Assembly: GCF_003479425.1 (NCBI RefSeq)
Contig: NZ_QUHC01000002.1
Coordinates: forward strand, 443,023 to 507,022
Direction: 5' to 3'
DNA from: Odoribacter sp. AF15-53
Lineage (GTDB): Bacteria > Bacteroidota > Bacteroidia > Bacteroidales > Marinifilaceae
Length of the DNA: 64,000 bases
This document shows positions 34,750 to 44,369 of the stretch, one piece after another. A program made the position numbers and the translations under genes. Below the pieces are notes generated by a model that did no database searches, was not told where the DNA came from, and saw nothing but the letters and a program-made list of their open reading frames with translations. Each line of letters starts with the position of its first letter. The stretch's first letter is position 1.

Positions 34750-36246
34750 TTACTTCCAACCCGGATTCTGGGGTACATTATTATACATCAACTCGTAATC
34801 GGCTGGCAAAGGGAAGGTATACCGATAATCATTACTTTCTAATGTATAGGTTTTCACTTCATTCGTTGCCTCGTCTTTTACCTGACGTGAAACCTGAGCC
34901 CCGGTTCGTTTCATATCCAACCAGTTCATCTGCTCCTCGTACGCAAACTCTTTACGACGTTCTTTCAGAATTTCCCCTATCACATCACTCCCCGAATACC
35001 CGGCATACCCGGGGATCTTACTACGTTTAAATTCATTCAACAACTCCAAAGCGCCGTCTTTTCCCTGACGGGCCAAAGCTTCCGCCTCGATTAACATCAG
35101 ATCGGAAAAACGGAATAGGGTATGCACGTCATTTGCACTATGGTTATTTGTCATTTGCCACCTAGTTACATATATCTTTCCGTCTATCTCTTTAAAATAA
35201 ACCTCTCGACGAATATCATTCTCATCATAAAGACTATACAATTCTTCAGAAGGGCACTGTACCAACAGTTGTTCCGGCCATCCCCAAGGAGCATAATCAT
35301 TACCTCCATAAGCGTATATCGCAAAACGTAGCAAAGCAAATTTATGAGGCTTTGTCGTACCTCTCGCAAAAGGAACCGTCGTCAATTCAAATTGCTCATC
35401 AAACGTATTCTCTATGCGCTCTCCGTTTCTCGCCGCTTTAGCATAATACTCGGCCTTACTCCAATCATCCGCTTCTGCCGCACAAGACCCCGCTTTAAAT
35501 TGATAGGTTTGAGCAAGAATGGCATATATAATTCTCTTGTTGAAAAACACGTTCCACTCTTCATCAGGAACCGTCTCGTACTCTAAAACATCCATGAGTT
35601 CCCCGATCAGTTTTGCGTATAAATCCGTCTGTTTCCACCTTTTCCCGCCTTGTACGACATCGGCATCAAAATTAAACGGGATGCCGTATTCATTTTTATC
35701 ATAAGGGGCGAATAATTGATTCAGACGAAGTAGATAATACGCTCTCATGACTCTCGCATCTCCCGAAATCCTCTCGGCAATCGTTTTATCGTAATCTGGC
35801 ACGTTTTCCAAATCCTTCAATACCATATTAACATACCCGACCGACACGAATACCTCTTTCCACAACTCGCTCGGGAACAAATAACCTTCCCAATTTTTAA
35901 TTTCACCGTATTCTTTCAGGAAATTCTGACCACCACGTGCAGGGTTAGCAAAGTCATCAAATAAAAAATTGACCATGTCCAGATCATTCGTGTATAAAAT
36001 TGAGGACACGTTATTACGCCTTGTAAACGGATATTGCACGTATTCATCATTAAACCGCACGCTATTACTCACGTACCCCTTGCAATAACTAGAGGATGTT
36101 GTCGCGAATAACAGCGTCGACATCGCATCCCGCACATCACTAATCGTATAAACAACTTTCGTATTTTTAGGTGGCATATCCAAAAAATCCGAACACGCCC
36201 CCAATAAAAATACTATTGCAAACAATAACAATATATGTCTTTTCAT
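34750..36246 (-). CDS. SusD/RagB-family lipoprotein, locus 3, 498 aa
   Basis: Surface ligand-capture lipoprotein. Lipidation Cys18 (CSDFLDMPPK). SusD-like helices (GDARVMRAYYLLRLNQLFAPYD, about 157-179) and RagB C-terminal motif KERRKEFAYEEQMNWLDMKR (about 434-458) mirror locus 2 closely; the region around residues 40-90 and the central loop near 290-345 differ most, which could alter ligand choice. The protein ends PQNPGWK. It starts 11 bp after susC and overlaps no other gene. Confidence 0.93.
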   Translation of the reverse strand: MKRHILLLFAIVFLLGACSDFLDMPPKNTKVVYTISDVRDAMSTLLFATTSSSYCKGYVSNSVRFNDEYVQYPFTRRNNVSSILYTNDLDMVNFLFDDFANPARGGQNFLKEYGEIKNWEGYLFPSELWKEVFVSVGYVNMVLKDLENVPDYDKTIAERISGDARVMRAYYLLRLNQLFAPYDKNEYGIPFNFDADVVQGGKRWKQTDLYAKLIGELMDVLEYETVPDEEWNVFFNKRIIYAILAQTYQFKAGSCAAEADDWSKAEYYAKAARNGERIENTFDEQFELTTVPFARGTTKPHKFALLRFAIYAYGGNDYAPWGWPEQLLVQCPSEELYSLYDENDIRREVYFKEIDGKIYVTRWQMTNNHSANDVHTLFRFSDLMLIEAEALARQGKDGALELLNEFKRSKIPGYAGYSGSDVIGEILKERRKEFAYEEQMNWLDMKRTGAQVSRQVKDEATNEVKTYTLESNDYRYTFPLPADYELMYNNVPQNPGWK

Positions 36247-36257
36247 AATCCTTATAA

Positions 36258-39200
36258 TTAAATACCTATTGATAATGAGAATGTATATGAACGGGCACTT
36301 GGATACGTGAAAGCACCTTTCGTCTCCGGGTCTATACCTCTGAATTTCGTCAACGTGAAAACATTCGCCATATTCAAATTAAAACGGGCCCTAGTGATAC
36401 GTAGTTTAGCGCATATCGCCGGATCCAAGTTATAACCCAACGAAATATTATTACATTTCAGGTAATCGCCTTTCTCAAACCGGAAATCAAACAATTGATA
36501 CAAGTACTCCGTTCTGCTGGTTCCGTACTTGGGAATATCGGTGATATCACCCGGTTTTCTCCAACGATTGGCTTCAATTTTCAATAAGTTCCTCGCAGTA
36601 GCCCCAGCCGTACCACCCGATGCATAATACTGGAAAGAGCGAGCCAAATGTCCCGTCATGTAAGTAAATTGCGCAAAAAGACTGAATCGCTTGTAATTAA
36701 ACTGGGTTGTAAAACCTCCGGTGATCGGTGGATCACTTCGCCCCAGATATCCCCTAGAAGCATTCGCCAGTTGCGTGGTCAAGTCACTATCCATGTTATA
36801 AACATACTTCCCTTCCGAATTCAAGGCTCCCAAACGGTTTCCGTCATCATCGAATCCGTCCACGTAAGCCAACGTGTTGCCCGTGTATGGATCAACTCCC
36901 GCAAATTTATACCCGTAAAACGCTTTCACAGGACGTCCCTGAATATATAAATTATATATGGACTCGAAAGTAGAATTCGTACTGGCAGAAACCTCATCTA
37001 GCCCCTGGTAGTAGGTCTCGGTAACCTTATCTTTATTTTTGGTAAAATTGACCGAAGTTACCCAGCTAAAATCCGTCGTGCGCACGTTTAGCGTCCGCAG
37101 GCTGATCTCCCAACCTTTATTATTTAGGGAGGCCACGTTAGCTGACACGGAAACCCGTCCTGTCGAGGCCGCAATCTTTTTATCATCCAATAGATTCCGG
37201 GTATCGTTATCATAATAATTCACGACCAGATTTATCCGGTTATTAAACAACGAGGCATCAAAACCGATGTTCCGATTCTCCTGACGTTGCCATTTGATAG
37301 AGGGATTAGAAGGATCATAGCGGTCCATGATCTTTTCCCCGTTATACGAGTAATTATTCACCTTACGCAAGACAGAGAAGGGCAAAGCGTTACGATCAAT
37401 ACTCCCGACAAAACCGTATGATACCCTGAAAGCGAATTGATTAATAAATCCGAAGCGAGTCATAAAAGGCTCGTTATGGAGATTCCACTTACCACTCACG
37501 TTCCAAAGCGGGGAAAAGCGATTCTTCGTTCCGATAATATCCACCCCGTCCAGACGGGCACTTCCTTGCAACACGTAACGATCTTTATAACTGTAAGATC
37601 CCGTCATAAACAACGATACGCTTCTATCCTGCGTTTCGGAATGTGATCCCAAACTTGACAAGGCATCAGCAAATGAAGTTTTAAGCGTCATTCCCGCCAG
37701 GTCCGGATAACTTGCCACCCCATAGACATCACTCCATTCCGGAATCATACTAGAGAAACCATACCCTTTCGAAGAAGAGACTTCCTGCCCCAGATAAGCG
37801 TTTATATAATGATCACCTTCAGAGAATCCACGGGCAAATTCAAGCTGATTCCGAATTGTCCATTGTTGAGAACGAGAAGTCGATTCCCGAATCATTCCGT
37901 TATTCATGTCATCCGGAACTTCTCCCTCCGAGTATAAATTACTCAACCAAGAAGCGGCCTTCGAGGCATACGACCCCGGAACTAACTCTTTTGTCATGTG
38001 ATTATTGGAATTTGAGAAAGTTCCCATAGAAGAGAGCATTAACCCCTCTATAATCTTGAATTCAAGTTTCAGACTAACCTGATTACTTAAATATCTTGAT
38101 TTTGATGTATTCTCATTCAAGTCTTTCAAAATATTAAAATCATACTTGTATCCATCCCGAATAGAACTGAGTGTCGAGTAAGAACTACGATCATACTCGT
38201 AATTTCCGTTTTCATCATAAGGACGCTCGTAAGTATTCGCATAAGTCGCGTAATCCAACGGATTCACGGGAGAAGCGGAACTACGATCATTACGCAAACT
38301 ACTGCGTACATCAAAATGTACTCTCAAGAATTTATTAAAATCATGGGTTAATTTCATGGAAGCTCCCATACTCTCGTATTTGTTGTTCGGCATCACTCCT
38401 TCCTGCGACAAATAAGAAAGGCTCCCGTAATACTGGGTTGTTTCATTACCTCCCGATAGAGAGATACTATAATTCTGCGTGTGGGCTACCCGAAAAATCT
38501 TATCAAACCAATTCGTGTTGATCTTGCTCAATTTCTCGATCTCCGTCTCGGCATCCTCCCTTGACATGATTCCACTATCGACCTTTCTCAATAATTGATA
38601 TACCCGTCCACCGATATTCAATCCCGGAAAATCTTCATATATACCTCTCTCAAAAGCAATTTTCTCTTTTGAATTCATCATTTTCAGACGATTATCCGGA
38701 GCCTCGCTCAAACCGAAAGAAGCTTGTATATTTATATAAGAACGTCCTACCGTTCCCCGCTTCGTGGTTACCACGATCACGCCATTCGCTGCCCGGGAAC
38801 CATAGATAGCCGTTGCCGCAGCATCTTTCAACACCGTAATACTCTCAATATCATCCGGGGGAATATTCCCGATACCGCTTGTCAGAACCGTTTCTTCAAA
38901 CTCCGTTCCCCCCATACTCACCTCCGGCACGTTCCCGGTAAGCGGCATCCCGTCCACAATCCAAATCGGATTCGTGTCGCCGGTCAAAGAATTGATCCCG
39001 CGGATTCGTATACGGGCTTGTGCCCCGGGTCTTCCGGATAAATTCATCACCGCCACTCCGGCCATCTGTCCCTTCAACACATCCTCCACGCTCGTGTATC
39101 CCTTGTTAGCGATATCTTTCGAAGTTACGACTTCCACCGATCCCGTCATCCGTTCTTTCTTAATTTCCTGATAACCGGTCACGACAACTTCATCCACTTC

Positions 39201-39800
39201 CGTCGTGTTCTCCTCTAATACAACAACAATCGGTTTATCCTGCTTTTTATACACCACGTCTTTCGTCTTCATCCCGATAAAAGTAAACCGCAGGATGATC
39301 GTATCTTGTTCGGGTATCGTCAACGTGAACTCACCCTTCACGTCTGTCGCAACACCCACGGTTGTCCCCTTCAACAAGACCGAGACTCCCGGCAGGGATT
39401 CCCCCTTCTTATCCTTCACGATACCTTTAATCACGATCTTCTTCACGTCGTTCTGCAAACTATTTCTTCTTTCCGAGATCAGGATATAATTATCCCGAAT
39501 AGAATAGTTGTATTTATTGCCCAACACCTGTCCCAAGATTTCTTCCAACGTACCATTCGGGGAAGTTAAAGAAACACTTTCTTTCACATCCAGAATAGCC
39601 GTGTTGTAAAAAAACTCGTAATGGCTCTGTTTCTTGATCTGTCTAAAAATAGACTCGATCGTTCCGCTCTTCACATTAAAAATCTCTTGTGATTTTTGGG
39701 AATAGCTATCTCTTGCCCAAATGCTAGAGGCGGAAATCAATAATAGTAAAAAAAGATTTCGCATGTACCTCAAAATTTTACACATCCATTTTTTTTTCAT
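36258..39800 (-). CDS. SusC/RagA TonB-dependent receptor with STN domain, locus 3, 1180 aa
   Basis: Outer-membrane transporter paralogous to the locus 2 receptor. Signal peptide (about 12-32), STN (about 38-106), carboxypeptidase-regulatory domain (GIVKDKKGESLPGVSVLLKG, about 124-205), TonB-box-like DEVVVTGYQ, plug with TAIYGSRAANGVIVVTTKRG and a barrel ending SLSIGI. Two in-frame ATGs exist, 39821 and 39800; 39800 is preferred because it follows AACAAAGGT, as in locus 1, and gives the same N-terminus as locus 2. Confidence 0.94.
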   Translation of the reverse strand: MKKKWMCKILRYMRNLFLLLLISASSIWARDSYSQKSQEIFNVKSGTIESIFRQIKKQSHYEFFYNTAILDVKESVSLTSPNGTLEEILGQVLGNKYNYSIRDNYILISERRNSLQNDVKKIVIKGIVKDKKGESLPGVSVLLKGTTVGVATDVKGEFTLTIPEQDTIILRFTFIGMKTKDVVYKKQDKPIVVVLEENTTEVDEVVVTGYQEIKKERMTGSVEVVTSKDIANKGYTSVEDVLKGQMAGVAVMNLSGRPGAQARIRIRGINSLTGDTNPIWIVDGMPLTGNVPEVSMGGTEFEETVLTSGIGNIPPDDIESITVLKDAAATAIYGSRAANGVIVVTTKRGTVGRSYINIQASFGLSEAPDNRLKMMNSKEKIAFERGIYEDFPGLNIGGRVYQLLRKVDSGIMSREDAETEIEKLSKINTNWFDKIFRVAHTQNYSISLSGGNETTQYYGSLSYLSQEGVMPNNKYESMGASMKLTHDFNKFLRVHFDVRSSLRNDRSSASPVNPLDYATYANTYERPYDENGNYEYDRSSYSTLSSIRDGYKYDFNILKDLNENTSKSRYLSNQVSLKLEFKIIEGLMLSSMGTFSNSNNHMTKELVPGSYASKAASWLSNLYSEGEVPDDMNNGMIRESTSRSQQWTIRNQLEFARGFSEGDHYINAYLGQEVSSSKGYGFSSMIPEWSDVYGVASYPDLAGMTLKTSFADALSSLGSHSETQDRSVSLFMTGSYSYKDRYVLQGSARLDGVDIIGTKNRFSPLWNVSGKWNLHNEPFMTRFGFINQFAFRVSYGFVGSIDRNALPFSVLRKVNNYSYNGEKIMDRYDPSNPSIKWQRQENRNIGFDASLFNNRINLVVNYYDNDTRNLLDDKKIAASTGRVSVSANVASLNNKGWEISLRTLNVRTTDFSWVTSVNFTKNKDKVTETYYQGLDEVSASTNSTFESIYNLYIQGRPVKAFYGYKFAGVDPYTGNTLAYVDGFDDDGNRLGALNSEGKYVYNMDSDLTTQLANASRGYLGRSDPPITGGFTTQFNYKRFSLFAQFTYMTGHLARSFQYYASGGTAGATARNLLKIEANRWRKPGDITDIPKYGTSRTEYLYQLFDFRFEKGDYLKCNNISLGYNLDPAICAKLRITRARFNLNMANVFTLTKFRGIDPETKGAFTYPSARSYTFSLSIGI

Positions 39801-39875
39801 ACCTTTGTTATTATGGTTCATAATTCATTCCCGAAAAAGTTTAGTCGACGTATTTCGTGAATGGTATTTATTGTT

Positions 39876-39899
39876 ACAGGGAGGGTGAGAGCTCCCTGT
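39876..39899 (-). promoter_or_regulatory. Intercistronic hairpin after fecR, locus 3
   Basis: An 8-bp stem (39876-39883 with 39892-39899), loop containing GGTGAGA as in locus 2, 6 nt after the fecR stop. Confidence 0.55.
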
Positions 39900-39905
39900 T
39901 TTCTT

Positions 39906-41021
39906 TTATTTATGTGATATTCTTATTCTTTTTCCTGACACATCAAATTCGACATCTGTCACGGTCGCGATCATTTCCAACAAATAATTCGCCGAACGAT
40001 CTTTCTCCGCCGCCCCGCTGAATCGCAAATCACGCAAGGAATCATCCGCGTATTCCACCGTGCAATCATACCAACGATTCAACTTGCACATGATGTCTTC
40101 CAATCGCATATTTTCAAATTTGAACTTTCCGTGCATCCACGAGATATATAATTCTGGATCTTCTTCCTTGACTTTCACTTTCCCATCACATTTTATATAT
40201 TTAAACGTCGAACCCGGTTCCAAAACATACTTCTCCTCCCCATCATACCGGTTCACGATCACCTGTCCCTCGATCAGCGTGGTCGTTACCCGACGATCCT
40301 CCAAGTAATCAGACACATTAAAAGATGTTCCCGTCACCCGTACATTCAGATTTGTTGTTTTCACAAAAAAAGGAACGGCAGACTTCGCCACGTCAAAATA
40401 GGCTTCCCCATCCAATTCTACCGTCCGGCTATCTCCCGCAAAAGGAACCAGGTATCTCAATGATGAACATGAATTCAATCGAACCCTGGAACCATCTGAC
40501 AAAAGCACCAGATACTCGCCTCCCGTGGGTACGGTGATTTTATTATACACGGGAACCACTTCATTCTCTTTCACTTTCGTGTAATCCAATACTCTCGAAG
40601 AATCATTCTCGATCACCCGTCCCCCCTGTTCCTCGATCGTCGCTGTTCCTGTCAACGGGATATTCTGCCCGTTACTCAATTCCAGTACAACAATCCCTTT
40701 CGCGGGAAGTAACTCCTGACGAGCCATTTCCAACGTTTTCTCCGGACTATTCTCTTGTTCCAAATAGAAAAGCCCGCCCCCCACGCTAAACAAAACAATT
40801 AATGCGGCAGCATAACAAAGAAACAATCTTCGTCCCCTTCCCTGCACCTTATTCTCTATCGAACGCCACAACTGATCCAATTTTCCCTGTGGTATTTCAG
40901 GCAACCGCTCAACTTCATCATCGTATTGTTGATACCAACGGATAATCTGAACTTTCTCTTCCGGAGTACAAGTATTCTCCCGGTACTTTTTTAATAAATC
41001 GTATATTTCATTTACTCCCAT
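39906..41021 (-). CDS. FecR-family anti-sigma factor, locus 3, 371 aa
   Basis: Paralogue of the locus 2 anti-sigma factor with the same 371-residue length. N-terminal cytoplasmic sigma-binding part (MGVNEIYDLLKKYREN start), membrane helix near 75-93 (LFLCYAAALIVLFSVGGGLFY), FecR domain (VPTGGEYLVLLSDGSRVRLNSC, about 167 on) and C-terminal STN-like domain with an LEDIMCKLNRWYDCTVEYAD segment. ATG at 41021; the sigma stop is 50 bp upstream. Expected to receive the signal from the locus 3 SusC STN domain. Confidence 0.93.
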   Translation of the reverse strand: MGVNEIYDLLKKYRENTCTPEEKVQIIRWYQQYDDEVERLPEIPQGKLDQLWRSIENKVQGRGRRLFLCYAAALIVLFSVGGGLFYLEQENSPEKTLEMARQELLPAKGIVVLELSNGQNIPLTGTATIEEQGGRVIENDSSRVLDYTKVKENEVVPVYNKITVPTGGEYLVLLSDGSRVRLNSCSSLRYLVPFAGDSRTVELDGEAYFDVAKSAVPFFVKTTNLNVRVTGTSFNVSDYLEDRRVTTTLIEGQVIVNRYDGEEKYVLEPGSTFKYIKCDGKVKVKEEDPELYISWMHGKFKFENMRLEDIMCKLNRWYDCTVEYADDSLRDLRFSGAAEKDRSANYLLEMIATVTDVEFDVSGKRIRISHK

Positions 41022-41071
41022 ATTATTCCCTTTTACTAATAGGACATTTCGTGGAATAAGGGAGTACTAGT

Positions 41072-41629
41072 CTATAAACAAAAATTTTTTCGATTTATCT
41101 CTTTTCGTAACCTTTTCAAGATATCTGTCAATTGATTTTTAACCGTTTGTTCCGACACAGATAACCGTTCTGCTATTTCTTTCACCGATAAATGCTGTTC
41201 GCGACTAAGCAAATACACGTCTCTCAACCTAGGGGGAAATTTACGAACCAGATCTTTGATCTGATCATCCAGATCCGAGGCGACAATCCTTACCCAGGTA
41301 TAGTCATCCACCTCACTCACGCCCTCTTGCGATATCTCGTGATAGCGATCCCGAATTTGCTCCTTTTTAATGGAATTCAATATATGGTTTCTCAGCCAGA
41401 CTAAAAGATAATTCTTCACGGATGAAGTTATTTCTATCGTTTCTCTTTTCTCCCACACCTGAATAAAAAAGTCCTGAAAGATATCATCCGCATCAAAAGA
41501 AGATTTCACCCGGACCAGAATGTTACGATAAATCAGATTAGAATAACGGGCATACAAATCCCGGAAAGCAGAAACTTTGCCTTCCCGAATACCTTTAATA
41601 ATATCTATATCCGATTTATCTGATAACAT
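41072..41629 (-). CDS. ECF sigma factor, locus 3, 185 aa
   Basis: ECF sigma-70 factor closely similar to the locus 2 factor. Region 2 has FDADDIFQDFFIQVWEKR (about 43-60) and region 4 has FPPRLRDVYLLSREQHLSVKEIAERLS (about 127-153). ATG start at 41629. Unlike locus 2, this gene has a normally oriented promoter (-7 box at 41664-41671), so it should be expressed without any DNA rearrangement. Confidence 0.93.
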   Translation of the reverse strand: MLSDKSDIDIIKGIREGKVSAFRDLYARYSNLIYRNILVRVKSSFDADDIFQDFFIQVWEKRETIEITSSVKNYLLVWLRNHILNSIKKEQIRDRYHEISQEGVSEVDDYTWVRIVASDLDDQIKDLVRKFPPRLRDVYLLSREQHLSVKEIAERLSVSEQTVKNQLTDILKRLRKEINRKNFCL

Positions 41630-41663
41630 CTAAATTTTTCCCAATGCACACGTTTATGATAAT

Positions 41664-41695
41664 CAAATATAACGTTTAAAGTAATACGTCCCAAG
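41664..41695 (-). promoter_or_regulatory. Fixed promoter of the locus 3 sigma gene
   Basis: On the minus strand, TATATTTG at 41664-41671 (exact TAnnTTTG) and CTTG at 41692-41695 (3/4 of TTTG), spacer 20 nt, 34 nt before the ATG. Confidence 0.6.
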
Positions 41696-41797
41696 TATAA
41701 ATACAACTTTTCCGCTAATTATCAATACCTAACAAATCGTTAGTTATATTTTATATTCAAGTAAATCATTCCAGAAATAGGCTTTCCAGTATACCTT
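41696..41797. other. AT-rich upstream region of locus 3
   Basis: It contains a short CTAAC/GTTAG hairpin near 41729-41743 and a 9-bp inverted pair with 41665-41673 (right arm 41743-41751). No gene seen. Confidence 0.35.
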
Positions 41798-41893
41798 TCA
41801 CCTGCTTTTCATACCAAAACTACCCACTATCGTAAAACTATCACATCCGGCCAATAAAACCAAAGGAAGGATAAAGAAAAAAATCTGTTTCAT
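41798..41893 (-). pseudogene. Mini-lipoprotein frame or 5' relic of a lipoprotein gene, 31 codons
   Basis: ATG at 41893 starts a frame with a textbook lipoprotein signal (LPLVLLAGCDS, lipidation Cys17) that stops after 31 codons at 41798. The sequence after the Cys (SFTIVGSFGMKS) recalls the start of TlpA-type DUF4369 lipoproteins, and an overlapping +1 frame continues for about a dozen codons, so a decayed redoxin gene is plausible. A true small lipoprotein is the alternative. A hairpin (41896-41934) lies right before the ATG. Confidence 0.4.
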
Positions 41894-41895
41894 TC

Positions 41896-41934
41896 GTCTT
41901 TTATTAATTCCACAACCTGTATCAAATAAAAGAC
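41896..41934 (-). terminator. Hairpin after the histidine kinase gene
   Basis: A 10-bp A/T-rich stem (41896-41905 with 41925-41934), 19-nt loop, 39 nt after the kinase stop. There is no direct T run after it (a T run comes 12 nt later), so it may be a weak terminator or a leader structure for the mini-lipoprotein frame. Confidence 0.35.
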
Positions 41935-41972
41935 AATTGGAAAGCGAGTAAAGTACTATTTAAAATACAAAA

Positions 41973-44270
41973 TTATTTTTCAACTAATTTCAAGTGCAAC
42001 GGATGGCGCACCACGAAACGAGCTCCTTTTTTGTAATCTCCGTCCACCCAGATATCTCCGCCCATCATCGTAATCGTCAATTTACAGATAGCTAATCCCA
42101 ACCCGGTTCCCTGAACATATTCATCCAATTTCTCGAAACGTTCGAATACCTTCTTCTGCTTGTCCTCTGGGATTCCTCGTCCCGTGTCGGTCACGCTGAA
42201 ATAGATACAATCTTCCGCTTCATTAATTTCAAAACCCAACGTGATACTTCCCTGTTCCGTGAATTTATTCGCATTCGACAACAAATTAATCAATATCTGT
42301 TGCAAACGTTGGATATCAGTAATCAATAAGAACTCATTGCAAGGAGCCTCATACACGTATTCAACGGAATCTCTCTTTCCGTAACTTGTCGTGGCTAAAA
42401 TACTCTGCCCCAGAGAAACGAGTTCAACCTCCTCGTAAGACAATTTTAAACGTCCTGTTTCCAAACGGGATATATCCAATATATCATTGATCAACCGGAG
42501 TAACAAATCCGAATTCTTTTGTATAATAGACACGTACTCCTGACGACTCTCCGCATCACAATCATCCGAAGTCAACACCCCGGAGAATCCCACGATAGCA
42601 TTCAACGGGGTACGAATCTCGTGGCTCATGTTAGCCAAGAAAGCCGATTTTAACCGATCGGATTCTTCCGCCTTCTCTTTCGCCTCCCGCAATTCGAGTT
42701 CAACCTGTTTCTGTTTGGTCATATCCTCCATACGCATCACCACTCCCAGCAACTTGTTCTCATCATTGAAAACGGGATTTGCCAACATGTACACGTAATA
42801 ATCGCCCTGCTTCACGACAATATCGGCAACTTTTCCGGTCTTCATGGCCAGCACAACCGGGCAATAAGTACAAGGTTCGCTCCGCCCCCGCAATGCTTCA
42901 TAACAAACACGCCCTTTAGAATTCCTGATTTTTAAAGGATCTATGTTAAAATCAATCCCGTTATGCCACTTTATCGTGAAATCCGGATTAATAAACTTAA
43001 TCCCGGAATTAACATTATTCAGGATCAAGGTATTATCCTTCTGAGCCTGTAACAACGCATCTTTAAAACGTTTGGTTTTGAAGAAATAATACAAGGCCAG
43101 CAAAAAACCGAACAACAAAAGCAGGAATGCTGCCGCAACCCCCATGATCTGGTATTTATATTCTTCAAAATAAGATAATTTCTTATTATAAAAGACCGCA
43201 TTTTTTGTTATCGCTTTGTTCAAGAAACTACCTTGATTCAGTTTGATATAATCAAAACAATACTCGTTGGGGATCATTTGCATTCCATTAGCAAGTAAAG
43301 CCGTATCTTGTGACTCCAAAGCCAATGCCTGGCGAGCAATATCCTTCCCTATCGTCCTGTATTGTGGAATACATCCCCCGATGGCCCAGTGGCCCAGTCC
43401 GATAGAAGTAACCGTGAACGCCGGAACTTTAGGATTGGCCATCATCATAGAATACGTGGCATTTCGCATGAAATAACCATCATTCTTATCCACTCGCCAC
43501 GTACCCAATAGAATTGCCGTATTTTCCGGCAAACGGGATATTTCATCACACATCGAATAAATCGTATATTTCCGTCCATCCAACAGGATCAAATTTAAAT
43601 CCGGATATTTCTCTTTCATCTCTTTTTTCACGAAAGCCTGCAAAGAAACACCCCCGTAACTATTGTCCGAAATGAACGCAATATTCTTCGTCTTCGGGTA
43701 AAAATCCAACACCAACTGCACGTTTGTCGCAAGATCATACTCGTAAGCAAAACCGAACACGTTAAACTGTCTCACACTATCGGTCACGACATCCACGCTT
43801 TCAGCTTCCCAATTCTCCAGATCTTCGCCTTCATGTGGCAACAAAACGGCATTCCGACTCACCATTCCGCCAATTATCGGGACATCCCGGGTTATTAACG
43901 TATCCTGTGACAAGTAAGACGTCCAAGCCTCCTGCCCCAACAAAACAATCAACTTCGGTAAATTTTTCCCTGTATACTTAGACAAGATGTCTCCCATTCG
44001 ATTTTCCCACTGGAAGGCTTCCGAGAAACTCTTACAGTTCATATTCTCGATAGTCACCACGGATTTACCCCCCAACCGATTATACTCATCCATAAATTCG
44101 GATATATTACGGGCGGTTTGCGGAGTCTCCGGATTATAGGAACTTATAATCAATATTAAAGAATCTGGAGCAAGAGTCTCACCCTTTGTTGTCCAACTAA
44201 CGAACAACAACAGACCTAACATGCTTGCATGTATAAAGTACCTATATAGCTTAAAAAGAAATTCCAACAT
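41973..44270 (-). CDS. Periplasmic-binding-type sensor histidine kinase, 765 aa
   Basis: Inner-membrane sensor. Signal or anchor (about 12-28), periplasmic domain (about 35-365) with the alternating fold of ABC-type solute-binding sensors, membrane helix (about 375-397), PAS domain (about 412-520) carrying CYEALRGRSEPCTYC (Cys 456, 467, 470), a short coiled-coil, HisKA with the phosphorylated H550 in SHEIRTPLNAIVGF, and HATPase_c with NLLSNANKFT, DTGRGIP and GTGLGLAI. No receiver domain is fused and no response regulator gene is in the window, so the partner is elsewhere. It is divergent from the cell-wall cluster. The ligand is unknown. Confidence 0.9.
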   Translation of the reverse strand: MLEFLFKLYRYFIHASMLGLLLFVSWTTKGETLAPDSLILIISSYNPETPQTARNISEFMDEYNRLGGKSVVTIENMNCKSFSEAFQWENRMGDILSKYTGKNLPKLIVLLGQEAWTSYLSQDTLITRDVPIIGGMVSRNAVLLPHEGEDLENWEAESVDVVTDSVRQFNVFGFAYEYDLATNVQLVLDFYPKTKNIAFISDNSYGGVSLQAFVKKEMKEKYPDLNLILLDGRKYTIYSMCDEISRLPENTAILLGTWRVDKNDGYFMRNATYSMMMANPKVPAFTVTSIGLGHWAIGGCIPQYRTIGKDIARQALALESQDTALLANGMQMIPNEYCFDYIKLNQGSFLNKAITKNAVFYNKKLSYFEEYKYQIMGVAAAFLLLLFGFLLALYYFFKTKRFKDALLQAQKDNTLILNNVNSGIKFINPDFTIKWHNGIDFNIDPLKIRNSKGRVCYEALRGRSEPCTYCPVVLAMKTGKVADIVVKQGDYYVYMLANPVFNDENKLLGVVMRMEDMTKQKQVELELREAKEKAEESDRLKSAFLANMSHEIRTPLNAIVGFSGVLTSDDCDAESRQEYVSIIQKNSDLLLRLINDILDISRLETGRLKLSYEEVELVSLGQSILATTSYGKRDSVEYVYEAPCNEFLLITDIQRLQQILINLLSNANKFTEQGSITLGFEINEAEDCIYFSVTDTGRGIPEDKQKKVFERFEKLDEYVQGTGLGLAICKLTITMMGGDIWVDGDYKKGARFVVRHPLHLKLVEK

Positions 44271-44288
44271 CTTCTAATTGTAACCTCG

Positions 44289-44322
44289 CAAAGATATTAA
44301 TTTTCACATAAAATCAACCAAA
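44289..44322 (-). promoter_or_regulatory. Promoter of the histidine kinase gene
   Basis: On the minus strand, TATCTTTG at 44289-44296 (exact) and TTTG at 44319-44322 (exact), spacer 22 nt, slightly long; 18 nt before the ATG. Confidence 0.55.
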
Positions 44323-44348
44323 ATTCATGCTTTTCCTACAAAAAGATA

Positions 44349-44356
44349 TATCTTTG
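44349..44356 (+). promoter_or_regulatory. -7 box of the glycosyltransferase gene
   Basis: TATCTTTG matches TAnnTTTG exactly; the start site would be near 44363, giving a leader of 7 nt to ATG 44370 or 19 nt to ATG 44382. No clear -33 box. Confidence 0.5.
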
Positions 44357-44369
44357 ACTTAAACCTTAA

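Noticed and set aside
41665..41751. 9-bp inverted pair (41665-41673 with 41743-41751) near the locus 3 sigma promoter as a second invertible promoter
   Set aside because: Arms are short and A/T only, no dyad crossover core is seen, and the promoter already faces the gene with one arm overlapping its -7 box.
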